This document shows positions 27,075 to 35,244 of a DNA stretch of 49,837 nt, in pieces. The notes under the pieces are model-generated. The model ran no database searches. It was not told the origin of the DNA and worked only from the letters and a program-made list of their open reading frames with translations. Each line of letters opens with the position of its first letter. The stretch's first letter is position 1. This stretch comes from Pseudomonas migulae NBRC 103157 (lineage in GTDB: Bacteria > Pseudomonadota > Gammaproteobacteria > Pseudomonadales > Pseudomonadaceae). The translations under genes were made by a program, and so were the position numbers. Location: assembly GCF_002091715.1 (NCBI RefSeq), contig NZ_BDAG01000047.1, positions 1 through 49,837 on the forward strand, written 5' to 3'.

Positions 27075-29152
27075 ACGGTGCTAATGCAACTGTAGCCAGG
27101 CCGCCCTGTGCAGTCCTGAGAAAGATCGCTGTTGATGATCGAAATGATCTTGCAGTTACATACATAACCGGCGAAAACGGTAAATCAATGCCGCTTTCTA
27201 GGTATGAGGACAACATATGGGACTTTTCCCCGTATGTTCTCAACAAAAATACGTCAAACCTCTATGTGAATTTTGACCATCCACTTTCCGATGAAGTGAG
27301 ATCCATCGACAAATCAGAGACTAGTTTGCTAATAGCCGCTAAGTCTTTTATATATACTCGTTGGCTCGCCAAGTCACCGCGATCAACCAAGCACATAAAA
27401 GCAGCAACACTAATTTCGTGCTGGACGAACGTGAAGCCGCTTCTTCGTTGGATGTGCGGGCAATCCATCACGGGCTTTGATGAGCTGACTCCTGTGCGGT
27501 GTGCTGCGTATGCTTTATATGTAGGCGCGGATAAGTCTGTTAAGCAGAGACAAAAAGTTGCTCTATTAGAAGTTTTGGAATTGATATACGCTTTTAGAAC
27601 TCATTTGCCAAAACCAATGAGTGAGCATCCGTGGCCAGAGGAAACTGCGTTCAGTCTTGCAGGGGCTCGACGTACAGGTGGTATGTATGATGTCCGGACT
27701 GAGATTATTCCAAAGCGCTTATATGCCGATCTCGGGCGAAAATCCTTAGAGTTCATAGAGCATGAGTCGGATCGAATTCTGCATATCTGGGATACATTCC
27801 ACTCCTGTTATTCACAAGAGATGGAGCTTGCTGAGTATCATGCAAGGGTGAGACTGGAAAAAGGTGCGAAGAGCTCCTATCAGACGCTAGAGTCAGTGTC
27901 TTATGATATCGCGAGGGCAAGGGCACTTTCTAAAATGCAGTCTTTGCTTGACGCGAACGGACTGCGATTTTTAACGGATCTTGATGATGAGGTCAGGATT
28001 CTGCGTACGTGCTGCTACATCGTCGTTGCCATGTTTAGCGGTATGCGGGACTCCGAAATTATTTCGTTAAAACATAATTGCTTTGAGCGCTCATTCGATA
28101 TGGATGGCGAAGAATTTTGCTGGATACATGGGCTCACATACAAGCTGGAGGAGCAGCCAAAACCTGCAAAATGGATGGTTCCACCTGTCGTCGAAAAGGC
28201 TGTGAATGTGGCAGCGGGGTTGCGGAGATCTCTTCTGCCCTACATCGGTAAAAGAAGATTGTATCTGTACGAACTAGCCAAAGATGAGGGACTAAAATCA
28301 AAAGTCGTCAATGATGCCACTCTCTTGGGTAGCAGCCTTTTTCTTGGCTGGAAAGCGCTTGGCACGCGGCCTGAATTTCTACAGAACGTACTAACAAATA
28401 CGCTCCTCAAAAAGGTTGCAGAGCGTTTTGAGCTAGTGGTGTTGAATGATGACTTGGGTGAAGTTCTTGATCGTACTACGATAACTCCGGAGAAACTGTG
28501 GCCGCTCGCAACACACCAGTTTCGGAGAACATTTGCTGTTTTTGTCGCCAGGAACGTACTTGGCGATGTTCGGTATCTGCGACACCATTTCAAACATTGG
28601 TCAATGGATATGACTCTGCACTATGCAAAAGACCCGCTATTTGATGACACGCTTCTTGAATCTGTATTGTCAAAAAGGGACGAATTGCAGGTAAGTATCG
28701 TTTCTGGATGGCTGGCTCCGAGCCAGAAGCTTTCTGGCGGTAGGGCTGACCATATCGTGCGCTTCAGAGGGAGACCCGAGGTGAAGACAGCAAAAGACCC
28801 TAAAGCTCTGGTCAGGGCTGTTGGCGAAGGTGTTTTTATCCGTGGCACCGGCCACTCTTGGTGTTTGGCAACGACTAAGGGATGCGGCGGGGAGGGGCTT
28901 TACGATGCGATTCGTTGCGTTGGCTGCGGTGAGGGTGTCATCGACCAGGGACACTTGCTCATATGGCGGCGCATTAGAGATCAGCAGGTTGAGGTGCTCT
29001 CATGGCCAGATCTTGGCGATCCGGCCTGGGAGCGAGCCACAAGGCACTTGCGAGAGGCAGAGCGGGTGCTAGGCGAACTTGGAGACCCAGTTGAGCCGTA
29101 TTCCTTACCAGAACGTCCATCGCGTCTCATACCAGCAGTAGAGGCGGTGTAG
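27071..29152 (+). CDS. Large tyrosine recombinase, GinC-like
   Basis: 693 aa from GTG 27071, overlapping the ginB stop by 4 bp and preceded by the strong ribosome site GGAGGTGAT. Catalytic residues are Arg326 (SGMRDSE), His482 and Arg485 (HQFRRTFA), His509 (KHWSMDMT) and Tyr518 (LHYAKD). About 170 residues follow the nucleophile, including a Cys cluster C598, C605, C616, C619 with His628 (GHSWCLA, CVGCGEG) that looks like a zinc-binding fold. The N-terminal 250 residues are longer than in phage integrases. Base composition is AT-rich relative to the host. Confidence 0.88.
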   Translation: MNGANATVARPPCAVLRKIAVDDRNDLAVTYITGENGKSMPLSRYEDNIWDFSPYVLNKNTSNLYVNFDHPLSDEVRSIDKSETSLLIAAKSFIYTRWLAKSPRSTKHIKAATLISCWTNVKPLLRWMCGQSITGFDELTPVRCAAYALYVGADKSVKQRQKVALLEVLELIYAFRTHLPKPMSEHPWPEETAFSLAGARRTGGMYDVRTEIIPKRLYADLGRKSLEFIEHESDRILHIWDTFHSCYSQEMELAEYHARVRLEKGAKSSYQTLESVSYDIARARALSKMQSLLDANGLRFLTDLDDEVRILRTCCYIVVAMFSGMRDSEIISLKHNCFERSFDMDGEEFCWIHGLTYKLEEQPKPAKWMVPPVVEKAVNVAAGLRRSLLPYIGKRRLYLYELAKDEGLKSKVVNDATLLGSSLFLGWKALGTRPEFLQNVLTNTLLKKVAERFELVVLNDDLGEVLDRTTITPEKLWPLATHQFRRTFAVFVARNVLGDVRYLRHHFKHWSMDMTLHYAKDPLFDDTLLESVLSKRDELQVSIVSGWLAPSQKLSGGRADHIVRFRGRPEVKTAKDPKALVRAVGEGVFIRGTGHSWCLATTKGCGGEGLYDAIRCVGCGEGVIDQGHLLIWRRIRDQQVEVLSWPDLGDPAWERATRHLREAERVLGELGDPVEPYSLPERPSRLIPAVEAV

Positions 29153-29153
29153 C

Positions 29154-29609
29154 ATGGGAAATGACCAGACAAGGCGTGCAATCGAGTTGGCTATCTCAAG
29201 GATTACCAAGGGGCGTCCCAAGCAGGTTCAGCTGAGTCGTAAGCTAAGTATCGCCTCCGTCGCCGAAGAGGCAGGCATAAGCAATGCGACGATACACAAC
29301 CGGTATCCAGACCTTGCAGAGTTAATTCGTCAAAAGACCAACAAGGAGTCGCGAGAAAAGCTCGTCAAGAAGGAGAAAGCCCTTCAGGGGGCAGATCTGC
29401 TGATTAAGGAGTTGCGTGACATACTGGCTGAGCGAGATGCAGATCTGAAGAGGATAGCCATCGTGAATCTGCGGCTTTGTACAGAGAAGAAAGCACTTCA
29501 GGAGCAAAACGCTCTGCTGGCCAAGGAGAACAAGCAATTGGAAGGTGTAAACCGTGATCTGCTATTTAAGATCAACAGTCCTAGAAGTCAGGTGAAGTCG
29601 ATTCGATGA
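29154..29609 (+). CDS. Small HTH and coiled-coil protein, GinD-like
   Basis: 151 aa, starting 1 bp after the ginC stop. The first half has a helix-turn-helix pattern (SVAEEAGISNATIHNRYPDLAEL). Residues about 60-145 are a long heptad-rich charged helix (REKLVKKEKALQGADLLIKE, KKALQEQNALLAKENKQLE), a probable coiled coil. The fourth gene of GInts encodes a small helix-loop-helix-type protein needed with the recombinases, and Tn554 TnpC is comparable. It probably binds the ends or organises the recombinase complex. Confidence 0.82.
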   Translation: MGNDQTRRAIELAISRITKGRPKQVQLSRKLSIASVAEEAGISNATIHNRYPDLAELIRQKTNKESREKLVKKEKALQGADLLIKELRDILAERDADLKRIAIVNLRLCTEKKALQEQNALLAKENKQLEGVNRDLLFKINSPRSQVKSIR

Positions 29610-30046
29610 ATGCCTAGACGGATCGTAACCGTCTGGCCAACTCACTTCTCAGCGCACAGGTCAGCTCGAACAAGAACGAATGGAGGGCAAAGCCTTGCCC
29701 GCAGGTATACCCATTGAATAAGCCAGTATCTGACGTAACTCATGTGGAGCTTGGCAGCGGGTCGCAATCGACGATGGCTTCATTGTATACTTCTGCTCCG
29801 CATACCCCTTGAGATACAGGAACATCAGCATGACTGTACTCCAAACGATCTACTGGCAGCCTACGCCGCCTTAGCGCTACGCCCCCCCGCAACACTCTGC
29901 TTCCGCTAGCCTCGCTCGCGGGTGCGTACTGCTGTACGCCTGGTTTTATACCTTAAGCACACAGCAAAAAATCCTCAAAATTTGAATTTGTATCGATTCG
30001 CTCGCCTTCCTTTGGCGTGCGCGATGCTTTGCCTTGGATATTTTCT
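29610..30046 (+). other. Spacer between recombinase operon and cargo
   Basis: 437 bp without a convincing gene. Near its start a short hairpin AGACGG-ATCGTAA-CCGTCT (29616-29634) could end the recombinase transcript, though no U-tract follows. A C/G-rich stretch around 29862-29945 and an AT-rich stretch at 29945-30000 may hold the SulP promoter, but I cannot place it. Confidence 0.5.
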
Positions 30047-31534
30047 ATGCTGCAAAAACTTAGACAAACGTGGTTTTCCAACGTCCGTGGCGACGTGCTC
30101 GCGGGGCTGGTGGTCGCACTCGCGCTGATCCCGGAAGCCATCGCCTTTTCCATCATCGCCGGGGTAGATCCCAAAGTCGGTCTCTACGCCTCCTTCTGTA
30201 TCTGTGCTGTCATCGCCTTTGTCGGCGGACGCCCCGGAATGATCTCGGCGGCGACAGGCGCCATGGCACTGCTGATGGTTACGCTGGTAAAAGAGCATGG
30301 ACTCCAGTACCTGCTGGCCGCGACTCTACTATGTGGCGTACTTCAAATCCTTGCCGGCTACCTGAAGCTTGGCTCGTTGATGCGCTTTGTTTCACGCTCG
30401 GTAGTCACCGGCTTCGTAAACGCATTGGCGATTCTGATTTTTATGGCGCAATTGCCTGAGCTGACCAATGTCACCTGGCATGTCTATGCCATGACCGCTG
30501 CGGGCTTGGGAATCATCTACCTGTTTCCGTATGTGCCGAAAATCGGCAAGCTGATTCCCTCTCCATTGGTGTGCATTCTGACGCTGACGGCCATCGCCAT
30601 TTACCTCGGTTTGGATATCCGCACCGTCGGTGACATGGGCCAACTGCCTGATACGCTCCCGATCTTCCTCTGGCCTGAAGTTCCGCTGAATTTTGAAACC
30701 CTGCGCATCATTTTCCCGTACTCGGCTGCGTTGGCAGTAGTGGGTCTACTCGAATCAATGATGACCGCGACCATCGTCGACGACCTTACCGATACCACCA
30801 GCAACAAGAACCGCGAGTGCAAAGGCCAGGGTGTGGCCAACATCGCTGCCGGCATGCTTGGCGGCATGGCAGGTTGCGCCATGATCGGCCAGTCGATCAT
30901 CAACGTGAAATCTGGTGGCCGCACCCGTCTCTCGACATTGTGTGCCGGCGTTTTCCTGCTGCTGATGGTGGTATTTCTTGGCGAATGGCTCTCCAAAATC
31001 CCTATGGCGGCACTCGTGGCTGTGATGATCATGGTATCCATCGGCACCTTTAGCTGGGATTCTTTGCGTAATCTGAAAGAGCATCCGCTGTCGACCAACC
31101 TCGTCATGGTGGCGACCGTCGTTGTCGTCGTGGCCACTCACAACCTGGCCTACGGCGTACTGGTAGGTGTGCTGCTGGCCTCCCTGTTCTTCGCAAACAA
31201 GGTCGGGCACTACCTAGATATCAAGAGCACTCTGGAAGAGACGGAATCGCATCGGACTTACCACGTCGTGGGCCAGGTGTTCTTTAGCTCTGCGGACAAG
31301 TTCACTGAAGTTTTTGACTTCAAGGAAGCGCTCAACAAGGTCACCATCGATCTCACACAGGCGCATTTCTGGGATATCACCGCCGTCGCAGCCCTGGATA
31401 AGGTCGTGATCAAGTTCCGCCGCGAAGGCGCTGAGGTTGAAGTGCTCGGTCTCAATGAAGCCAGCGCAACAATCGTTGACCGCTTCGGTGTGCATGACAA
31501 ACCCGGTGCCATCGACAAGCTCATGAGCCACTAA
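30047..31534 (+). CDS. SulP family inorganic anion transporter with STAS domain
   Basis: 495 aa from ATG 30047; an in-frame GTG at 30017 would add 10 residues. The many membrane segments begin with GDVLAGLVVALALIPEAIAF, the SulP signature, followed by GGRPGMISAATGAMALLMV. A cytoplasmic STAS domain forms the C-terminus (about 410-490: TIDLTQAHFWDITAVAALDKVV). SulP proteins carry sulfate, bicarbonate or other anions; the substrate here is not determinable. It is the first cargo gene of the island. A universal stress protein gene follows 11 bp downstream in an apparent operon, a pairing seen in other bacteria. Confidence 0.93.
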   Translation: MLQKLRQTWFSNVRGDVLAGLVVALALIPEAIAFSIIAGVDPKVGLYASFCICAVIAFVGGRPGMISAATGAMALLMVTLVKEHGLQYLLAATLLCGVLQILAGYLKLGSLMRFVSRSVVTGFVNALAILIFMAQLPELTNVTWHVYAMTAAGLGIIYLFPYVPKIGKLIPSPLVCILTLTAIAIYLGLDIRTVGDMGQLPDTLPIFLWPEVPLNFETLRIIFPYSAALAVVGLLESMMTATIVDDLTDTTSNKNRECKGQGVANIAAGMLGGMAGCAMIGQSIINVKSGGRTRLSTLCAGVFLLLMVVFLGEWLSKIPMAALVAVMIMVSIGTFSWDSLRNLKEHPLSTNLVMVATVVVVVATHNLAYGVLVGVLLASLFFANKVGHYLDIKSTLEETESHRTYHVVGQVFFSSADKFTEVFDFKEALNKVTIDLTQAHFWDITAVAALDKVVIKFRREGAEVEVLGLNEASATIVDRFGVHDKPGAIDKLMSH

Positions 31535-31545
31535 GGAGAACGACA

Positions 31546-32397
31546 ATGACCCACGTAATGGCATGCATTGATAACTCACAATCCTCATTGGCGGTCTGCG
31601 ATTACGCAGCATGGGCCTCGCAACGACTCAGCGCTCCCCTGACCTTGCTTCATGTGCTGGATAAGGAAAAATATCCTGCATCCGCTGACCTCAGCGGCAA
31701 TATCGGCCTCGGTAGCAGAGAACATCTACTGGAAGAGTTGGCCACGCTGGATGCGCAGCGTGCAAAACTGGCCTTGGAACATGGACAGCACATGCTTGAA
31801 AAAGCTCGCGAGCGAACAGTCATCTCTGGCGCCATGTCACCTGATCTGAAGCAGCGCCATGGACATCTAGTCGAGAGCCTGAGCGATCTCCAAAACGATA
31901 TTCGATTACTGGTGATCGGAAGAGTCGGAGAGGACAGCACGCGCAGTGCCCAAAGTCTTGGCAGCCAGATTGAAGCGGTAGTCCGAACTATCCACCGCCC
32001 CATCCTGATTACAACCAGCCATTTCAGGAAACCTGAAACGGTCATGGTGGCATTTGACGGCAGCGCTACAGGCCACAAGACCGTACAGATGCTTGCTTCA
32101 AGCCCGCTGTGCGAAGGCCTGCCAATTCATATCGTCATGGTTGGTACGGACTCTGAAGAAAATCAGAATGAGCTAGAGAAAGCACGAACCACACTCGCCA
32201 GTTCTGGCCCGCTAGTGCATGCCGAGATCCGCCCAGGCGAAGTAGAGTCGGTACTTCATGCGTATCAGGCAGAGCACTGCATTGACCTCTTGGTCATGGG
32301 GGCGTACGGGCACTCACGCATCAGGCAGTTTCTGGTGGGCAGCACGACCACGACGATGCTGCGAACATCCACTTTACCCGTATTGCTGCTTCGCTGA
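31546..32397 (+). CDS. Universal stress protein, tandem UspA domains
   Basis: 283 aa, two Usp domains. The N-terminal domain starts MTHVMACIDNSQSSLAVCDYA. The second starts near residue 160 (TVMVAFDGSATGHKTVQML) and ends with the ATP-binding pattern G-x2-G-x9-G-S/T in GAYGHSRIRQFLVGSTTTTM. AAGGAG lies just before ATG 31546. It is coupled to the SulP gene 11 bp upstream and probably modulates the transporter or a stress response. Confidence 0.92.
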   Translation: MTHVMACIDNSQSSLAVCDYAAWASQRLSAPLTLLHVLDKEKYPASADLSGNIGLGSREHLLEELATLDAQRAKLALEHGQHMLEKARERTVISGAMSPDLKQRHGHLVESLSDLQNDIRLLVIGRVGEDSTRSAQSLGSQIEAVVRTIHRPILITTSHFRKPETVMVAFDGSATGHKTVQMLASSPLCEGLPIHIVMVGTDSEENQNELEKARTTLASSGPLVHAEIRPGEVESVLHAYQAEHCIDLLVMGAYGHSRIRQFLVGSTTTTMLRTSTLPVLLLR

Positions 32398-32409
32398 ACC
32401 AGTTCCACT

Positions 32410-32447
32410 GGCCACAGTATTTCCAGAGCTGCGGAAATACCGTGGCC
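32410..32447 (+). terminator. Long hairpin after the SulP-Usp pair
   Basis: GGCCAC-A-GTATTTCC and GGAAATAC-C-GTGGCC form a nearly perfect 15-bp stem with an 8-nt loop, 12 bp after the usp stop. There is no U-tract, so it may stop transcription weakly or protect the mRNA 3' end. Confidence 0.5.
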
Positions 32448-32489
32448 ACCCTGGACGATGACTAACTGATCTTGCCGTAACGAGACCAC

Positions 32490-33023
32490 ATGCAACTCAT
32501 AACTGAAATTGTTCACCCCGAGCTGAAATCCAAACAGGGCAGAGTATTCCGTCGACACGCAGCACGCGGCATCGTGATGCGGGATGAACAGATCCTGTTG
32601 CTGTTCACGGAGCGCTATAACGATTTCAGCTTTCCTGGAGGCGGCCTTGATGGTGACGAAGACATTGTCGCAGGCCTGAAGCGTGAGCTTGAGGAAGAGA
32701 CTGGTGCTCGTCAAATACAGGTGCTCCAGCACTACGGTTACATCGAGGAGTACCGGCCCTACTGGAAACCAGAATATGACCTGATGCACATGACCTCGCA
32801 TTTTTATCTATGCGAAATCGCTCCCCAGCTAGCGCCCGTGAGAATGGAAAGCCACGAAATCGCGAATGGTATGCGGCCTGTGTGGATCAACCTGCATGAA
32901 GCCATCGTGCACAATGAGGCCGTTATGCAGCGTCACGAGTCTTCGATGGGGCAATCAATTCTGCGCGAAACCTACATGCTGAGAAAAGTCGCTTCCGAAT
33001 TGTTGATGCCAATCAGCCTTTGA
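32490..33023 (+). CDS. Nudix hydrolase
   Basis: 177 aa. A perfect Nudix box (G-x5-E-x7-REUxEExGU) is at residues 51-73, ending RELEEETGA. The protein hydrolyses a nucleoside diphosphate linked to another group; the substrate is unknown. It is the last cargo gene, 92 bp after the universal stress protein gene, with a hairpin between them. The ribosome site is weak. Confidence 0.9.
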   Translation: MQLITEIVHPELKSKQGRVFRRHAARGIVMRDEQILLLFTERYNDFSFPGGGLDGDEDIVAGLKRELEEETGARQIQVLQHYGYIEEYRPYWKPEYDLMHMTSHFYLCEIAPQLAPVRMESHEIANGMRPVWINLHEAIVHNEAVMQRHESSMGQSILRETYMLRKVASELLMPISL

Positions 33024-33180
33024 GCTGACTATTTGGCGAAGTCCACTTAGCGGTCTCAGGCAAGCATCCAATGCTGCGGGAGTTATTGCGTGATTGCGCT
33101 CGCCCGCTGTGTCGGCACCTAACCACCGTGCGGTCTATGAGTATCAGAATGAATAATTTTTATTCTGAAACGTGAACGTC

Positions 33181-33202
33181 CTGTAACAGAAAAACAGTTA
33201 CC
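33181..33202 (-). repeat. Distal right-end 22-bp motif copy
   Basis: On the minus strand it reads GGTAA-CTG-TTTTT-C-TGTTACA-G, identical to the left-end copy (24107-24128) in 19 of 22 positions and inverted relative to it. Confidence 0.75.
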
Positions 33203-33238
33203 TGCCGTTTCGCGCAATATTTATTGGGGATAGAGGGG

Positions 33239-33260
33239 TGTAACAATAAATATGATTACC
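33239..33260 (-). repeat. Proximal right-end 22-bp motif copy
   Basis: On the minus strand it reads GGTAA-TCA-TATTT-AT-TGTTACA, with one extra spacer base compared with the other copies. It directly abuts the right direct repeat, as the left copy nearly abuts the left repeat. Confidence 0.65.
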
Positions 33261-33271
33261 TTTTTCACGGA
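33261..33271 (+). repeat. Right direct repeat (attR core)
   Basis: TTTTTCACGGA at the right junction, imperfect partner of 24095-24105. hmuT sequence resumes at its end. Confidence 0.8.
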
Positions 33272-33422
33272 AAACCCGATTCTGACCTCGACCCGCGCTG
33301 CCAAGGACGGGCGCGTCATGGAGCTTGATCCGACGCTGCTGGTGGGAGGGCTTGGCCCGCGATTGCCGCAGGCGTTGAAAAAGATCAGTGACGGCTTCTA
33401 TCCGGGCACGGCTGCCCAATGA
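33270..33422 (+). pseudogene. hmuT: hmuT, 3' part (interrupted)
   Basis: The last 50 codons of hmuT (ENPILTSTRAAKDGRVMELD ... ending in stop 33420-33422). They continue in frame from codon 240 of the 5' part. Island DNA supplies an in-frame ATG at 33252, giving a possible 56-codon chimeric frame MITFFT-ENPIL... The stop overlaps the hmuU start (ATGA), as in an intact operon. Confidence 0.92.
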
Positions 33423-34456
33423 CCGTTCTGGTAAAGCCGCGAACGTTGTTCATTGGCCTGAGCCTCCTGTGTTTATTGGCGATCTGGCTGTCATTGGCGT
33501 TGGGGGCGGTGAGCCTGCCGTTGCTCGACACCTTGTGTGCGGCGTTGCGCATGATCGGCTTGCCCATTGCGCCTGACGGGCTGGAGCAGGCCGAACTGAT
33601 CCTCGGGCAAATTCGCCTGCCGCGTACCTTGTTGGGGTTGGCGGTGGGCGGTGTGCTGGCGCTGTCGGGCGTGGCGATGCAGGGCTTGTTTCGCAACCCG
33701 CTGGCCGATCCGGGCCTGGTGGGTGTTTCCAGCGGTGCGGCACTAGGCGCGGCGATTGCGATTGTCGGCGGTTCCCTGTTTGGCGGATTGCCGGAATCCT
33801 TCGGGCCTTATCTGCTATCGCTGTGCGCGTTTCTGGGTGGTCTCGGCGTGACCGCGCTGGTGTATCGACTGGGTCGGCGTAACGGACAAACCAACGTCGC
33901 GACCATGCTCCTGGCGGGTATCGCATTGACGGCGCTGGCAGGCTCGGCAGTGGGACTGTTCACCTATCTGGCGGACGACGCGACCCTGCGCACGCTGACC
34001 TTCTGGAACCTGGGCAGTCTCAATGGCGCCAGCTATTCGCGACTCTGGCCATTGCTGCTGATCAGTGTCGGCGTGGCGCTGTGGTTGCCGCGAAGGGCCA
34101 AGGCCTTGAATGCGTTGTTGCTGGGAGAGTCGGAGGCCGGTCACCTGGGCATCGACGTCGAAAGGCTCAAGCGCGAATTGGTGTTCTGCACGGCGCTGGG
34201 TGTCGGGGCTGCGGTGGCAGCGGCGGGAATGATCGGATTTGTCGGGTTGGTGGTGCCGCATCTGGTGCGTCTGCTGGCCGGTCCCGATCATCGGGTGTTG
34301 TTGCCGGCCTCGGTGCTGGCGGGCGCCAGTCTCCTGTTGTTCGCCGATCTGGTGGCGCGCCTGGCGCTGGCACCTGCCGAACTGCCGATCGGGATCGTCA
34401 CCGCATTCATCGGCGCACCGTTCTTCCTCTATTTATTGCTCCGAGGGCGTGCCTGA
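33419..34456 (+). CDS. hmuU: Heme ABC transporter permease
   Basis: 345 aa. FecCD-family membrane subunit with about nine to ten helices; the motif NPLADPGLVGVSSGAALGAAI and the coupling-loop region (ESEAGHLGID) are present. It moves heme from the periplasmic binding protein across the inner membrane. It is intact and starts 4 bp inside the hmuT stop. With hmuT broken upstream it may be poorly translated or lack its binding protein. The ATPase gene follows with a 1-bp overlap. Confidence 0.95.
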   Translation: MTVLVKPRTLFIGLSLLCLLAIWLSLALGAVSLPLLDTLCAALRMIGLPIAPDGLEQAELILGQIRLPRTLLGLAVGGVLALSGVAMQGLFRNPLADPGLVGVSSGAALGAAIAIVGGSLFGGLPESFGPYLLSLCAFLGGLGVTALVYRLGRRNGQTNVATMLLAGIALTALAGSAVGLFTYLADDATLRTLTFWNLGSLNGASYSRLWPLLLISVGVALWLPRRAKALNALLLGESEAGHLGIDVERLKRELVFCTALGVGAAVAAAGMIGFVGLVVPHLVRLLAGPDHRVLLPASVLAGASLLLFADLVARLALAPAELPIGIVTAFIGAPFFLYLLLRGRA

Positions 34457-35223
34457 TGTTGCGAACGCAAAATCTGCAAATCCTCCGTGGCCGCAAGATC
34501 GTCCTGACGGATATCACGCTTGAGCTCAAACCGGGGGAAGTCCTCGGCGTACTGGGGCCTAACGGTGCCGGCAAAAGTACGTTGCTGGGTGCCTTGTGCG
34601 GTGAGTTGCCGGCGAACCATGGCAGCGTGTGGCTCGATGACCGCGAGTTGCGTGACTGGAGCGGTGCACAGCGAGCCCAGCGTCTGGCGGTATTGCCGCA
34701 AGTTTCGACACTGGACTTCGCCTTTCGCGTCGAGGAAGTCGTCGGCATGGGCCGTTTGCCGCATCAGAGCGGCCGGGTCCGGGACGACGAAATCGTCGCC
34801 GCCGCGTTGCAGGCCGCCGATGCCGGGCATCTGAGCGGCCGCAGTTATCTGGCGTTGTCCGGCGGCGAACGTCAGCGGGTGCATCTGGCGCGGGTGCTGG
34901 CGCAACTCTGGCCGGGCGAAGCGGGGCAAACGCTGTTGCTCGATGAGCCGACTTCGATGCTTGATCCGCTGCATCAACACACCACATTGCAAGCGGTGCG
35001 TGAGTTCGCCAATCGCGGTGCGTCCGTGTTGGTGATCCTGCATGATCTGAACCTGGCGGCGCGCTATTGTGATCGCCTGTTACTGCTCGAAGGCGGGCGC
35101 CCGGTGGCGCTCGACACTCCCGAGCAGGTGTTGCGTCCTGAGCCGCTCAAGGCAGTATTCGGGCTGGAAGTGCTGGTCCAACAGCACCCGGAGCGCGGGC
35201 ATCCGCTGATCATCGCCCGCTAG
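34456..35223 (+). CDS. hmuV: Heme ABC transporter ATP-binding protein
   Basis: 255 aa from ATG 34456, which overlaps the hmuU stop (TGATG). Walker A GPNGAGKST, signature LSGGERQRV, Walker B LLLDEPTSMLD and the His switch ILHDLNLAARY are all intact. It powers the HmuU permease. The gene is undamaged by the island upstream. Confidence 0.95.
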   Translation: MLRTQNLQILRGRKIVLTDITLELKPGEVLGVLGPNGAGKSTLLGALCGELPANHGSVWLDDRELRDWSGAQRAQRLAVLPQVSTLDFAFRVEEVVGMGRLPHQSGRVRDDEIVAAALQAADAGHLSGRSYLALSGGERQRVHLARVLAQLWPGEAGQTLLLDEPTSMLDPLHQHTTLQAVREFANRGASVLVILHDLNLAARYCDRLLLLEGGRPVALDTPEQVLRPEPLKAVFGLEVLVQQHPERGHPLIIAR

Positions 35224-35244
35224 GTTTTTGATAGGGGGGAGTTC

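Larger units (their letters stand above)
33024..33260 (+). other. AT-rich right end of the island
   Basis: Non-coding end segment, clearly AT-rich from about 33140. It holds a 7-bp stem hairpin (TCAGAAT/ATTCTGA, 33144-33168) and two copies of the 22-bp end motif. GInts are described as ending in such a short AT-rich region. Confidence 0.75.
24095..33271 (+). mobile_element. GInt-type genomic island (three tyrosine recombinases plus GinD-like protein) inserted in hmuT
   Basis: A 9.2-kb insertion splits hmuT. Its layout matches the GInt class: a leading operon of three different tyrosine recombinases and a small HTH/coiled-coil protein (24197-29609), a cargo segment (30047-33023) and a short AT-rich right end (about 33130-33271). 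The junctions carry the imperfect direct repeat TTGTTCAAGGA / TTTTTCACGGA. Joining across it restores the hmuT frame, which fixes the boundaries. Codon usage and base composition of the recombinase genes are visibly more AT-rich than the flanks, and the island has no REPIN. The related three-recombinase arrangement of Tn554-like elements is an alternative classification. Confidence 0.92.

Noticed and set aside
24095..29609. Island as a prophage or a tRNA-targeted integrative element
   Set aside because: There is no phage structural or conjugation gene and no tRNA gene at either end; the target is the hmuT coding sequence.
34081..34455. Upstream extension of the hmuV frame
   Set aside because: It overlaps hmuU in another frame. 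ATG 34456 begins the ABC domain and overlaps the hmuU stop in the usual coupled way.
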